A stretch of 64,000 bases of DNA from Corynebacterium gallinarum (GCF_014837045.1 NZ_JACSPR010000010.1:27039-91038); one strand, 5' to 3'. Shown: positions 55,154-64,000, counted from the stretch's first letter. Made by a program: numbers and translations. Notes: a model not told the origin generated them from the letters alone.

Positions 55154-56332
55154 CTAGTAGAGGGCATCCTTGACAGCGTCCCAACCGGGTTGGAGCTGCT
55201 CATTGTAGTTGCGCCAGTTATGCACACCGGCACCCTTATAGTCCACGATGTGGTGATCCATGCCGGCAGCACGCATGGATTCATCCAGGGACTCGGTGCA
55301 GCTGAGCACGCCACGTTCCAGGACCGTGCCGGCCAGCAGCTCATAGAACGGTTTATCGGCGAAGTCCTCGCGGTCGATCTCATCGACCACACCATTGGCT
55401 GCCGACAGGTAGACGGCCATATCCCGCAACCCCTCCGGGTTGGACACCACATCGTGGTCCTGCCAGGTCTTTGACCCCACCGGACCCCACATGTTCTCCA
55501 CATCACCGGCGCGCGACTTCACAATCAGCGACACGGTGGCCTGCCCGATCGGGTCCAGGGTGGAATAGCACCCGGAGATACCGATGACCGCATCAAAGAA
55601 ATCAGGGTTGGTGTTGGCCAGGTGTACCGCCCCGGTCGCGCCCATCGACAACCCACCGATACCGCGGTGACCGTTGAAGTTCAACTCCTCCTCGGCCTCC
55701 AGCAGGGGAGCGAGTTCCTCCACGATGAACGTCTCCCACATCATCCGCCCCAGGGCGGGGTCCTCCTCCAGCCAGTCGGAGTACATGGAGGCGGCAGCAC
55801 CCAGTGGCATGACCACGGTGACATTCTGATCACCGAACACCTTCGGACCCTCCCCGTGGTTGATCCACCCGGAGGAACTCTTATTGCCACCGATGCCATC
55901 CAACATATAGAGCATCGGCGCGGGAGCACCCGCATCCACCGAGCGCATGATCTGTACATCCACATTGCGCTGCATGGAGGGGGAGGCCACCGTCCATTTC
56001 TCCAGGCGGGGTGCGCGATCACCCTGGTCCTGCTTGCCGACGATCTCCGCCTCCACAATCGTCGGATCCGTCGGGAATGGGTAGGCATCGTCACTACTGG
56101 TCAGCGCTCCGGGCAGGGGAGCCTGGGAAGAACCCAGCAGGGACATCGAACTCAACAGACCATCAAGGGAGCTGCCACTGACATCGGGATTCCCCGAGGA
56201 GAACGCAATGAAGTCCTGGGCGGAACTGCCCGAGGAGCCGAATGATCCAGAGTCCTGGGTAAGAGCGACGGGAGTGGTGAGAGACAGAGTGATGACACCG
56301 GCGACGAGCGCGCGGGAAACTGACTTTCGCAA
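55154..56332 (-). CDS. Secreted mycolyltransferase / antigen 85-type esterase
   Basis: A 392-aa protein with a signal peptide ending near PVALTQD, a Ser/Gly-rich segment of about 60 residues, then the antigen-85 alpha/beta-hydrolase. The nucleophile is in GGLSMGATGAVHLA near residue 247, and the catalytic His is probably in AGVHNWRNY near 373. Corynomycolyltransferases (Cmt) attach mycolic acid to trehalose or arabinogalactan in the outer envelope. The start is TTG 56332 with GGAGG upstream. No ATG is available. Which Cmt paralogue it is cannot be decided here. Confidence 0.88.
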   Translation of the reverse strand: MRKSVSRALVAGVITLSLTTPVALTQDSGSFGSSGSSAQDFIAFSSGNPDVSGSSLDGLLSSMSLLGSSQAPLPGALTSSDDAYPFPTDPTIVEAEIVGKQDQGDRAPRLEKWTVASPSMQRNVDVQIMRSVDAGAPAPMLYMLDGIGGNKSSSGWINHGEGPKVFGDQNVTVVMPLGAAASMYSDWLEEDPALGRMMWETFIVEELAPLLEAEEELNFNGHRGIGGLSMGATGAVHLANTNPDFFDAVIGISGCYSTLDPIGQATVSLIVKSRAGDVENMWGPVGSKTWQDHDVVSNPEGLRDMAVYLSAANGVVDEIDREDFADKPFYELLAGTVLERGVLSCTESLDESMRAAGMDHHIVDYKGAGVHNWRNYNEQLQPGWDAVKDALY

Positions 56333-56586
56333 AAGGGTGAAGCCTCCGGAACAGAATGTTAAATAAATGTCGGAAGATAATTTACCACCACCTTCGCAGA
56401 CGCTACCTATTGGATGCCTGCACTGCTACCTAAACCGTGTCTCCTCACCTTCTGAGAACGGCAGGAACTCGTAATCTTGGGGACCATCACCATCTTGAGA
56501 ACCGCTGCCAGGAGCCATTAGAGAGAACTCTTCGTTGTGGGCTTATGGAGTAAAGGACCAGTCACTAACCTCTGTAACCAGCCCCA

Positions 56587-59500
56587 CTATGCCCTGCTGT
56601 CAATGGATTTCACGATACGAGTGGTCTCGACGGCCACGCGAGTGACCTTGCCGATCAGGTCAACGATGTAGCGGGGATTGTCGACCTCATCAGCCCAGTC
56701 GTTGGGGTCGTTGACAATGCCAGAGACCTTATCCTTCTTGACCTGGTATCGATCGATAATCCACGCCAGCGCCGAGCGGGAACCGAGCATGTATTCGTCG
56801 GCTTCCAGGGGGACATCGGTGATGGTGATTTTTGAGTTGTAGATCATTGTGGTCCGGTCCTCTACCAGCTTCTTTGTTTCCGGGTCGCGGACCTTGGCCC
56901 ACCTGAGTTTGGTCACCCGCCAGGTCTCACGATCATCTGGGTCTGCACCTGCTTTGAACTCGATGTTCACGGGCCACGGCTCGATGGCCTCGTAGTTGAT
57001 GTGCAAATCCATCAGTTGCTTACCGGCCTGGGCGAGCTGGGTGAAGCGCGCCGGGTCGGTCGGGGTCTCGATGTGGGGGAGCATCTTCTTCAAGTCCGCG
57101 GCGTAAGTCTCCCGGTAGGCAGGAACATGAAGTTGTCCGTAAACGAAGTAGAAAATGTCGTCCTTGGTGACATCCTGCCCCAGGGACTCACGATAGAGAG
57201 TGTGGATCTCGTCTGTGATGTTATCCACCCTACGGTAGCCGTTTAGTACCTCCTCGGCGGTGTCTGAATCGCTCATCGAAGTCTCTTCAGTATGGCTGAA
57301 GTTAAGTTCGCCCTCAGTAGATTTGACGGGCTCCCAGGTCCACCGGGGGAAGAACTGCCCTCCCGAACCTGCACCTGTGAGGTGTAAGTCAGGGAGAATA
57401 TCTGTCGCTAGCACGGAAAACGGCACCGCCGAGGCAGAACCGACTTGATATAAACCAATATTGTCGTGAGCAGGTGACGGGTAGATGTCTTGGAGACGAC
57501 TAAGTCGATGGTTCAAAATTCCGTGGAAGAAAACATTTGTTCTTGTGAACGGCCGGTAGAGTGCGGGCGAGACAAAACCCTCGGAAAGTTGCACTCGTTC
57601 GCGTTTGTCGAGCGAAGAAGTGAGACTCGATGACCACTTGATTAGTGTGGGGTTTGCAAATTCGGGATTCGTATGTAAAAAACTAGTTGCATTCTGGCCA
57701 GTACCGATCGTGCTCACTGCAGTGTTGTAATTTTCGGCGAGTTTATGCACCGAATTTTGAAGCGAATGATGATTATAGTTATAAACCCATGCATCACGGC
57801 TGGTCCCCAATCCCATGGAGTGCACATGGAAAAATTTGGGCACGTTGGCCGCACGCTTTTCTCCGAGGATCGGCCAGGTCGCAAAGTCATCGGACCGTTG
57901 GTTGAGCCAATCACCATGCTGATTCGGAACAATCATTTTCCATTCAATGCTAGCGATTGAAGAAGCTTCCACGATATCTAGCTTCTCTGCGGCCGAAAGG
58001 TAGTCGCCGATGTCGAGATAATGAATGCTGCAGTCAGTTGCGCTAGGGCGCTTAATCCCGATGAATATGGCAACGGTGTTTCGGCTGCCAGAGCCGAACA
58101 CTTTGCCGCCCTCCTTGCGGGATTGTTCACCGGCGGTGCGTTGATTACCTCGGAGGTTGAACACGTATATATCGGAATAGTCCTCAATTAGGCTCAAGCG
58201 GATACCGTCGGAAGAATTGCTGTCGAGCCACCCTCCATTAGACACAAAAGCGACCACGCCTCTATCCCCGATGCGGTCTGTAGCCCAACGGAAGGCCCTC
58301 ACATAAGAGTCATAGAGTGTCCGCTGAGACTGAGCTGTGGACTTTGCAGCAAAGGTGCCTTCAATGCGCCCATCAAGTGAGGGGTACTTGATGTTCGCGT
58401 TGAGATCATTCGCACTGGTCTGACCCACTGAGTATGGCGGGTTACCAACGATGACATTGATCTTGGCATCCAGTTGGCGTTTGATGCGCTGGTTGTTCTG
58501 CTTGAATACCTCTGAATCAAGCTTGTCCTCTTCTTCAGTGATCTGGAAAGTATCCGCCAGGACGATGCCGTCGAAAGGTTCATAAGATGGATCCTCGACC
58601 CCTTCGCACAGAGCCTTTTCACCGAGGAGCGCATGGTAGGTGGTCTCGATGTTGACCGCGGCCACGTAGTAGGCCAGCAACATGATCTCAGTGGCATGCA
58701 GCTCGGAAGCGTATTTGCGGGCTAGATCCTCTGGATGGATCAGCCCGGACTGCAACAAGCGCACGATGAAGGTGCCGGTGCCCGTGAAGGGGTCGAGAAC
58801 GTGGACATGCTCGTCGGTAAGCCCGCGGTCGAAGTGCTTGCGGGAAACATCATCAGCGGCGCGCAAGATAAAATCAACGATCTCGACCGGGGTGTAGACA
58901 ATGCCGAGCGCCTCGGACTGCTTGCGGAAGGCCTTTTTGAAGAAGCGTTCGTAAAGTTCCTTGATCACGGTCTGCTTACCCGAAGCTGAGGTGACATCAG
59001 AGGCGCGCATTCGCACGGAGTCATAGAACTTTTCTAACTTCTCAATTTCGGCACCCAATTGGGAGTCGTCAAGGACATCGACCATACGCTGCATAACTTT
59101 GGAAACCGGGTTATGAGAAGCGAAATCATGCTCGGAGAACAACGCATCGAAAACCGGGGCTGTGATCAGATGTTGGGATAGCATGCTGATCGCTTCATCC
59201 CGGGTGATCGAATCATTAAGATTGCCACGTAACCCCTCCACGAAGCGCTCGAACTCCGCAGCTACCTTAGGGTCAGCGCTTTCGAGAAGAGAGTTGATCC
59301 GAGTGATTTGGGCCTGGGCAATATCGGCAACATCGTCAGCCCAGTCCTCCCAGTAAGTCCGGGTACCGACTTTGTCTACCAGCTTTGTATAAAGCGCCTC
59401 TTGCCACTGTTCCAGGGAGAAGAGCACCATCTGGGTGACCTCGTTGCTGGACTCCTCGTATGCCTGCTCAGATTGACCGCCGACCGTTTGATTACTGACG

Positions 59501-61518
59501 TGGTCATGATCGATGGGCAGATCCTTAACGTTGCCTTCGTTTAGTGCAATGGAATTAACCTTGGCGTTGAAGCGGTCATCATGGGCACGCAGAGCATTAA
59601 GGATCTGCCACACCACCCGGAAACGCTTATTATCGTTAAGCACAGTCGACGGTTCCGCGCCGGGAGGGACAGCCACCGGCAGGATGATGTAGCCGTAGTC
59701 CTTGCCTTCGGCCTTGCGCATGACCCGGCCCACGGACTGGACGACATCGACCATGGAGTTACGCGGATTGAAGAACACCACCGCGTCCAGCGCCGGAACA
59801 TCCACGCCCTCCGACAAACACCTGGCGTTGGTGAGCATCCGTGTCTCGGTCGGCGGGACCGGTGCTTCCAGCCAGGTGAGCAGGGATTCACGCTGCATGG
59901 CGTTCATAGTGCCGTCAACATGGTTGGCAGCGATAGACACATCGACGTTGTGTAGGGACACCTCGTTGGTGGCAGATTTCTCCCGCAGGGAGTCAACATG
60001 GCTGGCGATGAGGGTGGGGTACGCCTCGGTAATCTGTTTGGAGGTCTTGATGTCGCGGGCGAAGGCTACCGTGCGCTGCATCGGGGAGGCACTGTGCTCG
60101 AAACCAGACTTGGTGCCCTGCTCCCTACCGGAGCGTTTTGTCAGACCGTTCCAGGTGCCGATCATCGCCGATGCCAGATCCAGGGTCAGCTCCTGTCCTG
60201 GTTGCGGGGTAAACCTCGCCAGGGTGTCCGATGCCAGTTGCTCGTCAACGGTCATGACTAGCACCTTGTAGTCAGTAAGCAGGCCACGCTCTACTGCCTC
60301 ACCAAAACCGAGACGGTGGAACTCAGGGCCATAGATGGCTTCATCATCCATGGAGACCAGTTCGGCGGAGTGCTCTGCAGCCTTGCCTTTGATGCTGTCA
60401 TCGAACAGGCGGGGAGTGGCTGTCATATATAGCCGCTTGCTGGCCTTGATGTAGTGACGATCGTGGATGCGCACGAAGTTACTGGCATCGTCGCCGGCGA
60501 GTGTAACACCAGTGGTGCGGTGGGCTTCATCACAGATTACGAGATCGAAGTCGTCGAGTCCCTGTTTCTGGGCCTCGTGGATGGACGGCAGAGACTGATA
60601 GGTAGAGAACACCACCGTCAGCCCGGCAGCACGCTTGCTCCGCCCCAGGCGTTCGGCGATGTCTTGGCCGTTGGTGGAGACCGGGACCTCCAGGTCGTAG
60701 GCCGCGATGTCTTCTGCCCCACGGGAAACCTTGGTGTCGGAACACACTGCGTAGGAGCGCAGATCCACCCTTGTTTGGGCAGTCCATTCCTTCAGGGTTT
60801 GTGAGAGGAGGGCGATCGAAGGCACGAGAAACAGTACCCGGGCTCGGCCACCATTGTCGTCGGCCACCCGCTCCGCGAGGCGCAGCGCAGTGAAGGTCTT
60901 ACCCGTACCGCAGGCCATGATGAGTTTGCCCCGATCGTGGGTTGTGAGACCCTCAATCGTTTTGGAGATGGCGGTTTCCTGGTGCGGGCGGGCCTCGAAG
61001 GTTTCCTTGCGTTCAAGATTGATGGTCAGCTCGGAACCGGGATAGGCGATATCCCAATTGATGGGGGAGTCCGCGATTGCGCCAAGACCAATCCTGTTAG
61101 TGGGGATGACCTGATTATCAAGCATCGCTTCAGCGTTTGAGGACCATTGGTCTGTGGTGGAAATAATCAACCGGTTAGCGAAGGACTCGGTGCCGTTCTC
61201 AGTGACGAAGCTTCGCCCTGAGGCCTCGAAGAATGAGTCCAAATGACGTTTCTGCAAGCTTGTCGATGGTAGGTAAAACTTGCATTGGATTGCCGTCCAC
61301 CGTCCGTCCTCGCGTCGATGCGCCACCAGGTCGATGCCAGTGTCGGCTTTACCACCGTTGTATCCCCAGTGCTGCCAACGGTAGACCTCGTCGTACTGCT
61401 GAGACAGGGTGGGATCCGCCTTGATGAAATTGACCATAAGCTTCTCAAACGCGAGGCCCTGGTGGGCCTGGGTCGGAAGTTCTCGGAGGGCAGCAATAGC
61501 ATCAATAATGGTGGACAT
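56587..61518 (-). CDS. Type ISP restriction-modification enzyme (single-chain)
   Basis: A 1643-aa enzyme with all functions in one chain. An N-terminal Mrr-like nuclease has D63 in GIDLVAHR and QCK at 78-80. The SF2 translocase has MACGTGKT (201-208), DEAH (330-333) and VQSVGRVMRKAEG. The adenine-N6 methylase has LDPFTGTGTF (908-917) and NPPY (1026-1029). A target-recognition region of about 400-500 residues follows. This is the LlaGI/LlaBIII (type ISP) layout. The part for residues about 1090-1310 is visibly richer in A/T. No separate specificity gene is needed. The start ATG lies inside an A/T inverted repeat. Confidence 0.93.
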   Translation of the reverse strand: MSTIIDAIAALRELPTQAHQGLAFEKLMVNFIKADPTLSQQYDEVYRWQHWGYNGGKADTGIDLVAHRREDGRWTAIQCKFYLPSTSLQKRHLDSFFEASGRSFVTENGTESFANRLIISTTDQWSSNAEAMLDNQVIPTNRIGLGAIADSPINWDIAYPGSELTINLERKETFEARPHQETAISKTIEGLTTHDRGKLIMACGTGKTFTALRLAERVADDNGGRARVLFLVPSIALLSQTLKEWTAQTRVDLRSYAVCSDTKVSRGAEDIAAYDLEVPVSTNGQDIAERLGRSKRAAGLTVVFSTYQSLPSIHEAQKQGLDDFDLVICDEAHRTTGVTLAGDDASNFVRIHDRHYIKASKRLYMTATPRLFDDSIKGKAAEHSAELVSMDDEAIYGPEFHRLGFGEAVERGLLTDYKVLVMTVDEQLASDTLARFTPQPGQELTLDLASAMIGTWNGLTKRSGREQGTKSGFEHSASPMQRTVAFARDIKTSKQITEAYPTLIASHVDSLREKSATNEVSLHNVDVSIAANHVDGTMNAMQRESLLTWLEAPVPPTETRMLTNARCLSEGVDVPALDAVVFFNPRNSMVDVVQSVGRVMRKAEGKDYGYIILPVAVPPGAEPSTVLNDNKRFRVVWQILNALRAHDDRFNAKVNSIALNEGNVKDLPIDHDHVSNQTVGGQSEQAYEESSNEVTQMVLFSLEQWQEALYTKLVDKVGTRTYWEDWADDVADIAQAQITRINSLLESADPKVAAEFERFVEGLRGNLNDSITRDEAISMLSQHLITAPVFDALFSEHDFASHNPVSKVMQRMVDVLDDSQLGAEIEKLEKFYDSVRMRASDVTSASGKQTVIKELYERFFKKAFRKQSEALGIVYTPVEIVDFILRAADDVSRKHFDRGLTDEHVHVLDPFTGTGTFIVRLLQSGLIHPEDLARKYASELHATEIMLLAYYVAAVNIETTYHALLGEKALCEGVEDPSYEPFDGIVLADTFQITEEEDKLDSEVFKQNNQRIKRQLDAKINVIVGNPPYSVGQTSANDLNANIKYPSLDGRIEGTFAAKSTAQSQRTLYDSYVRAFRWATDRIGDRGVVAFVSNGGWLDSNSSDGIRLSLIEDYSDIYVFNLRGNQRTAGEQSRKEGGKVFGSGSRNTVAIFIGIKRPSATDCSIHYLDIGDYLSAAEKLDIVEASSIASIEWKMIVPNQHGDWLNQRSDDFATWPILGEKRAANVPKFFHVHSMGLGTSRDAWVYNYNHHSLQNSVHKLAENYNTAVSTIGTGQNATSFLHTNPEFANPTLIKWSSSLTSSLDKRERVQLSEGFVSPALYRPFTRTNVFFHGILNHRLSRLQDIYPSPAHDNIGLYQVGSASAVPFSVLATDILPDLHLTGAGSGGQFFPRWTWEPVKSTEGELNFSHTEETSMSDSDTAEEVLNGYRRVDNITDEIHTLYRESLGQDVTKDDIFYFVYGQLHVPAYRETYAADLKKMLPHIETPTDPARFTQLAQAGKQLMDLHINYEAIEPWPVNIEFKAGADPDDRETWRVTKLRWAKVRDPETKKLVEDRTTMIYNSKITITDVPLEADEYMLGSRSALAWIIDRYQVKKDKVSGIVNDPNDWADEVDNPRYIVDLIGKVTRVAVETTRIVKSIDSRA

Positions 61519-61547
61519 AATTAATAGTCTGCCCCAGGATTAATTAT
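61517..61547. promoter_or_regulatory. Perfect A/T inverted repeat at the start of the RM gene
   Basis: ATAATTAAT (61517-61525) and ATTAATTAT (61539-61547) are perfect complements separated by 13 bases. One arm covers the start codon and the other lies where a -10 box could be. A dimeric regulator or the enzyme itself could bind here. Confidence 0.6.
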
Positions 61548-61818
61548 GTCTGAGGATGAACCGCCGAAAGGGGGGCCAAAGGCTAGATGTCTATTCATAG
61601 CAACCAGCTAGACCTCGTTAGGCCCTCAGGCTTTGAGGTCACGGAAGAAAACCCGTCCATCGCACGACAGATTTACTTGTGGGGACCTGTATGCCGAATG
61701 GCCTCCGGTATGCGTTGATACCGGTGACCGGGAGGACACGGATTGCACCACCCGTATATCGCCTGGTATCTGCTTAGGCAATAATCCGCAGGACCATCAT
61801 GAAAAACGTCTACTTCTA
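61548..61818. other. Intergenic stretch without a supported gene
   Basis: No coding frame here looks convincing. A plus-strand frame of 69 codons (61633-61842) has no ribosome site and resembles no known family. The region separates the RM gene's promoter from the 3' end of the Fic gene. Confidence 0.6.
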
Positions 61819-63180
61819 CTAGCGCTTGAATGCTTCCGTTAACTGCGCCAAAAAAAGATTTACTACCCCCTCTGCAAAAATTCTCACTCTGCTCCGCAAA
61901 CTCTCAGTAACAACTGGCTCAAGCTCCCTGCCAAACGCATCGAAGCGATAGTCCATAGGAGTCACCACTACAAGATCACTGTTGGCTTCTGCACCGCTTC
62001 GCGCTGCCAAAACCAGAGGCAGAATTTCGACGATGCTCCTCGGCGACTTGCTTGTGAAAAATAGATATAGGCAGTATTTATCCCCGAGGGCTGTATAGCC
62101 TGCCGGAGTAGCAGGTGGACTGCCGTTAAGGGACCTAAGGAGCTTCAAATCCAGATCCATCTTTTTCCCCTGCTCATCCAAGAGGGATCGAATTTCTGTA
62201 TACAGAGTTTCTTGAAGCCGAAGAGCTGCATCCTGCAATTCGGGCAAAATACGCGTGGCTCGCAGCGCTTCGGCGAGCTGGTCTGCCGCAGATTCCACAC
62301 TGGCAGGGCGCGTGAGGTCGGTTATGACTAGGTTAATGGCGTCGGTAACTCGTTCAGCTATGAAACGAACTAGTCGCTTTGGGTCGCCATCATCAGCCAT
62401 TTCAAGAGCTTGGATATAATCTCCACGTTGATCCTGATAAATCAATAGAGGGACCCCAGGGTCACGATAGAGAAAAGTGCTCGCTAAAGTACGAGCTATC
62501 CGTCCGTTTCCGTCTGCAAATGGATGAATGCAGACCAGCGCATAATGTGCATAGGTAGCTTGAATGACCGTATCGGCCTTTTGGAAATTCTCCGATGTAA
62601 GTTCTGAGATGAATCTTGCCATCTCAGCCGGGGTGTCTTCGACCGGAGCGTAAGCATGAATAGTTCCGTCGTGGCGTGTGGGGCTATTTGGCTGAGTTTT
62701 GTACTCCCCCTTGTGTAGGATTTGGCTCTGAATCCCGACAGCGGTGTGAACTTCGTGGCTCTTTTGGCTACGCAGTATTACTGCATGCAGTTCTCGAATC
62801 CATCGCTGGCTTATCGGAACCTTTCCGGTGACCGCATCCAGGACGTACTCGAACCCTTCGAGGGCATCCTCAAATGCGGGTCGAACGTGCTTTCCTTTCT
62901 CCTCCATTTGCCTTTCCCAGGCTTCGAGCTGAAAAGCAACAGTTCGAGTGAAACCTCGGTCGGTTTGGAAGACCCCTTCAATAGCATTTGTATCGACCGC
63001 TGCAGCACGCTTAGTTCTCTCTAGTGCAGCCTCAAACGAAGAACTAGATGCACCCTTTTTCACCTCGGCCAATCTTCTCGATGATTGACTAACATCTTGC
63101 AGTGAGACCTCAAGTTGCTTCCACTTATCGAAACTGGGGAATGGCCGGTATCCGGGAGGTTGAGAGCTTGATTCCATCAT
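61819..63180 (-). CDS. Fic-family protein adenylyltransferase with N-terminal inhibitory motif
   Basis: A 453-aa protein. The Fic active loop HPFADGNGR (about residues 219-227) contains the catalytic His and the Mg-binding Asp. An inhibitory motif TNAIEG (64-69) fits (S/T)xxxE(G/N) of class II Fic proteins, where an N-terminal helix blocks ATP. The C-terminal region has a helical domain and a part without known family. The frame runs up to GTG 63249, but TAGAAT (rc at 63188-63193) lies 7 bases before ATG 63180, a leaderless start. The gene is A/T-rich and beside the RM enzyme. It may modify a host or phage protein with AMP. Confidence 0.88.
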   Translation of the reverse strand: MMESSSQPPGYRPFPSFDKWKQLEVSLQDVSQSSRRLAEVKKGASSSSFEAALERTKRAAAVDTNAIEGVFQTDRGFTRTVAFQLEAWERQMEEKGKHVRPAFEDALEGFEYVLDAVTGKVPISQRWIRELHAVILRSQKSHEVHTAVGIQSQILHKGEYKTQPNSPTRHDGTIHAYAPVEDTPAEMARFISELTSENFQKADTVIQATYAHYALVCIHPFADGNGRIARTLASTFLYRDPGVPLLIYQDQRGDYIQALEMADDGDPKRLVRFIAERVTDAINLVITDLTRPASVESAADQLAEALRATRILPELQDAALRLQETLYTEIRSLLDEQGKKMDLDLKLLRSLNGSPPATPAGYTALGDKYCLYLFFTSKSPRSIVEILPLVLAARSGAEANSDLVVVTPMDYRFDAFGRELEPVVTESLRSRVRIFAEGVVNLFLAQLTEAFKR

Positions 63181-63235
63181 GGAGGTCATTCTAACGCGGG
63201 AAGGGCCTATATCCGGCCGATGTACAGGGGAGGCC

Positions 63236-63403
63236 TTATGTAGGTGCACAGCTGGTTAGCGGTTGGGTTCTTTCTCTGTAGTCCGTGTTGAAGCCTTCCA
63301 AACCGAGCACTTTATTGGTCGCAACGTGCATATCTTCTACCTGAGCCCGGGATCCGGGTAGCCCAAAACCCCATTTGGCAAAATCAGGAGTTAGAAGCGA
63401 CAT
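63236..63403 (-). CDS. Possible small protein upstream of fic
   Basis: A 55-codon frame from ATG 63403 to TAA 63236, starting MSLLTPDFAKWGFGLPGSR and continuing with EDMHVATNKVLGLEGF, which looks protein-like. No Shine-Dalgarno sequence is obvious. It ends 55 bases before the Fic start. It could be a remnant of a larger gene, since several short open segments precede it in neighbouring frames. No family is recognised. Confidence 0.3.
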   Translation of the reverse strand: MSLLTPDFAKWGFGLPGSRAQVEDMHVATNKVLGLEGFNTDYRERTQPLTSCAPT

Positions 63404-63518
63404 CTATTAGGAAGTCCTTCGGGAAGCCACCGTAGGCACAAGTGTCCAGCCCCAAACGACTGACTCCCAGGTGATTGCCAGGGCCTCCCAATTCCGCTCT
63501 GTTGGTTGTACCAGCGAC

Positions 63519-63911
63519 TCAAATCGTGTCCTCCTTGCAGGCAGCAGACGAAAGAATGGTAAAGTCATCTGTCTTCCGTTGGAGCGTCCAGTAGTCAAAG
63601 GTGAGGGTCGGAGCGCTTCCACCTGTAACTTTTCGGATCGTGGTTGCTGCCCAATATCCAGAAACGTTCAGCCAAAATACTGTATCCCCGACGCTGGCAT
63701 GACGTGAGCGTGAGTTCCTCGGCAGCTTCCCTGCGGAATTAATCAGACGTATGTCTGCCTCATCCTTGGCCAATGCAATGGCTTCAATGTCGGGTGCATC
63801 GCTATATGCATGAACACTGCCTTCGCCTGCTACCGTCCATGTCGTTGTGAATTGAGACGACCCACTGCCTATGACATAACGACCATTGTTGTCTTCGTGC
63901 CGGAACACCAC
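63519..63911 (-). CDS. Hypothetical protein, probably 5'-truncated at the window edge
   Basis: A frame of 130 codons with convincing coding character (NGRYVIGSGSSQFTTTW, SVHAYSDAPDIEAIALA, GDTVFWLNVSGYWAATTI). The first codons (GTG GTG) do not look like a true start: the open frame continues upstream for about 15 codons reading EGTVVFRH to a TAA at 63957. No ribosome site is seen. It is likely the C-terminal part of a larger protein broken upstream. The family is not recognised; similar C-terminal modules are carried by some bacterial proteins with N-terminal effector domains, from memory only. Confidence 0.55.
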   Translation of the reverse strand: MVFRHEDNNGRYVIGSGSSQFTTTWTVAGEGSVHAYSDAPDIEAIALAKDEADIRLINSAGKLPRNSRSRHASVGDTVFWLNVSGYWAATTIRKVTGGSAPTLTFDYWTLQRKTDDFTILSSAACKEDTI

Positions 63912-63924
63912 AGTTCCCTCAGGG

Positions 63925-64000
63925 GGCCCGACCCCCGGATAGTGGACACGGAGGATTTAATCAGGAAACAGATTTCAGGATAGCAGGACAGCGCTCCTCA
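63925..64000. mobile_element. Possible insertion-sequence end
   Basis: The stretch GGATAGTGGACACGGAGGA (63936-63954) resembles the terminal sequence of IS3-type elements, and it coincides with the point where the hypothetical gene at 63519-63911 loses its 5' part. The remaining DNA to the window edge has no gene. No transposase is visible, so this is a weak call. Confidence 0.25.

Noticed and set aside
61633..61842. A 69-codon plus-strand frame between the RM and Fic genes
   Set aside because: It has no ribosome site, no family, and overlaps the 3' end of the Fic gene.
1..64000. CRISPR arrays, prophage or rRNA genes
   Set aside because: No regularly spaced direct repeats, phage structural genes or rRNA-like sequence were seen anywhere in the window.

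Overview
The window reads as the chromosome of a high-GC Corynebacterium. Gene order and protein sequences match the C. glutamicum backbone: ltbR-leuCD, gpsA-ddl, thiL-ung-recG-rsmD-coaD, polA, rpsA, ptsG-coaE and uriR-rbsK-uriT-uriH. The GC-rich DNA suggests C. efficiens or a close relative. That species call is inference from remembered sequences, not from a search.

Region 1 (1-17.4 kb) is mostly housekeeping. It holds the end of an IclR regulator (LtbR-like) divergent from leuCD, a two-domain MutT1-type Nudix enzyme, gpsA, ddl, two luciferase-like oxidoreductases, a duplicated DUF3515 lipid-anchored-type protein, and a run thiL-ung-fakA-like-recG-biotinyl domain-rsmD-coaD-TauE permease. 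Region 2 (17.4-24.4 kb) has an amino-acid ABC transporter, a DUF1266 protein, a DUF368 polyprenyl-phosphate transporter, a small operon of ArsR-like regulator, serine hydrolase and membrane protein with a strong palindromic operator, and a tRNA-Leu(CAA). Region 3 (24.5-34.7 kb) has polA, a methyltransferase, a secreted VWA protein, rpsA, ptsG with a long leader, coaE and a DUF4259 protein.

Region 4 (34.7-41.6 kb) is an accessory glycan locus: two genes on the minus strand (WcbI-like and a two-domain glycosyltransferase) divergent from four translationally coupled glycosyltransferases. Region 5 (41.6-48.8 kb) has a nitrobindin, a YwiC-like membrane protein, an SRPBCC protein, a coiled-coil membrane protein, a poxvirus-type topoisomerase IB, and a 1075-residue Pif1-like helicase carrying a degenerate exonuclease-like segment, two BRCT repeats and a C-terminal membrane hairpin. 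This helicase is the most unusual gene here. Region 6 (48.9-56.3 kb) is the uridine/ribose operon, an APC amino-acid permease and a mycolyltransferase. Region 7 (56.6-64 kb) is a more A/T-rich defence island: a single-chain type ISP restriction-modification enzyme, an autoinhibited Fic AMP-transferase, and an interrupted-looking gene at the window edge.

A recurring regulatory theme is leaderless transcription: at least fifteen genes start 6-8 bases after a TANNNT -10 box. Several intergenic hairpins act as terminators between convergent genes.
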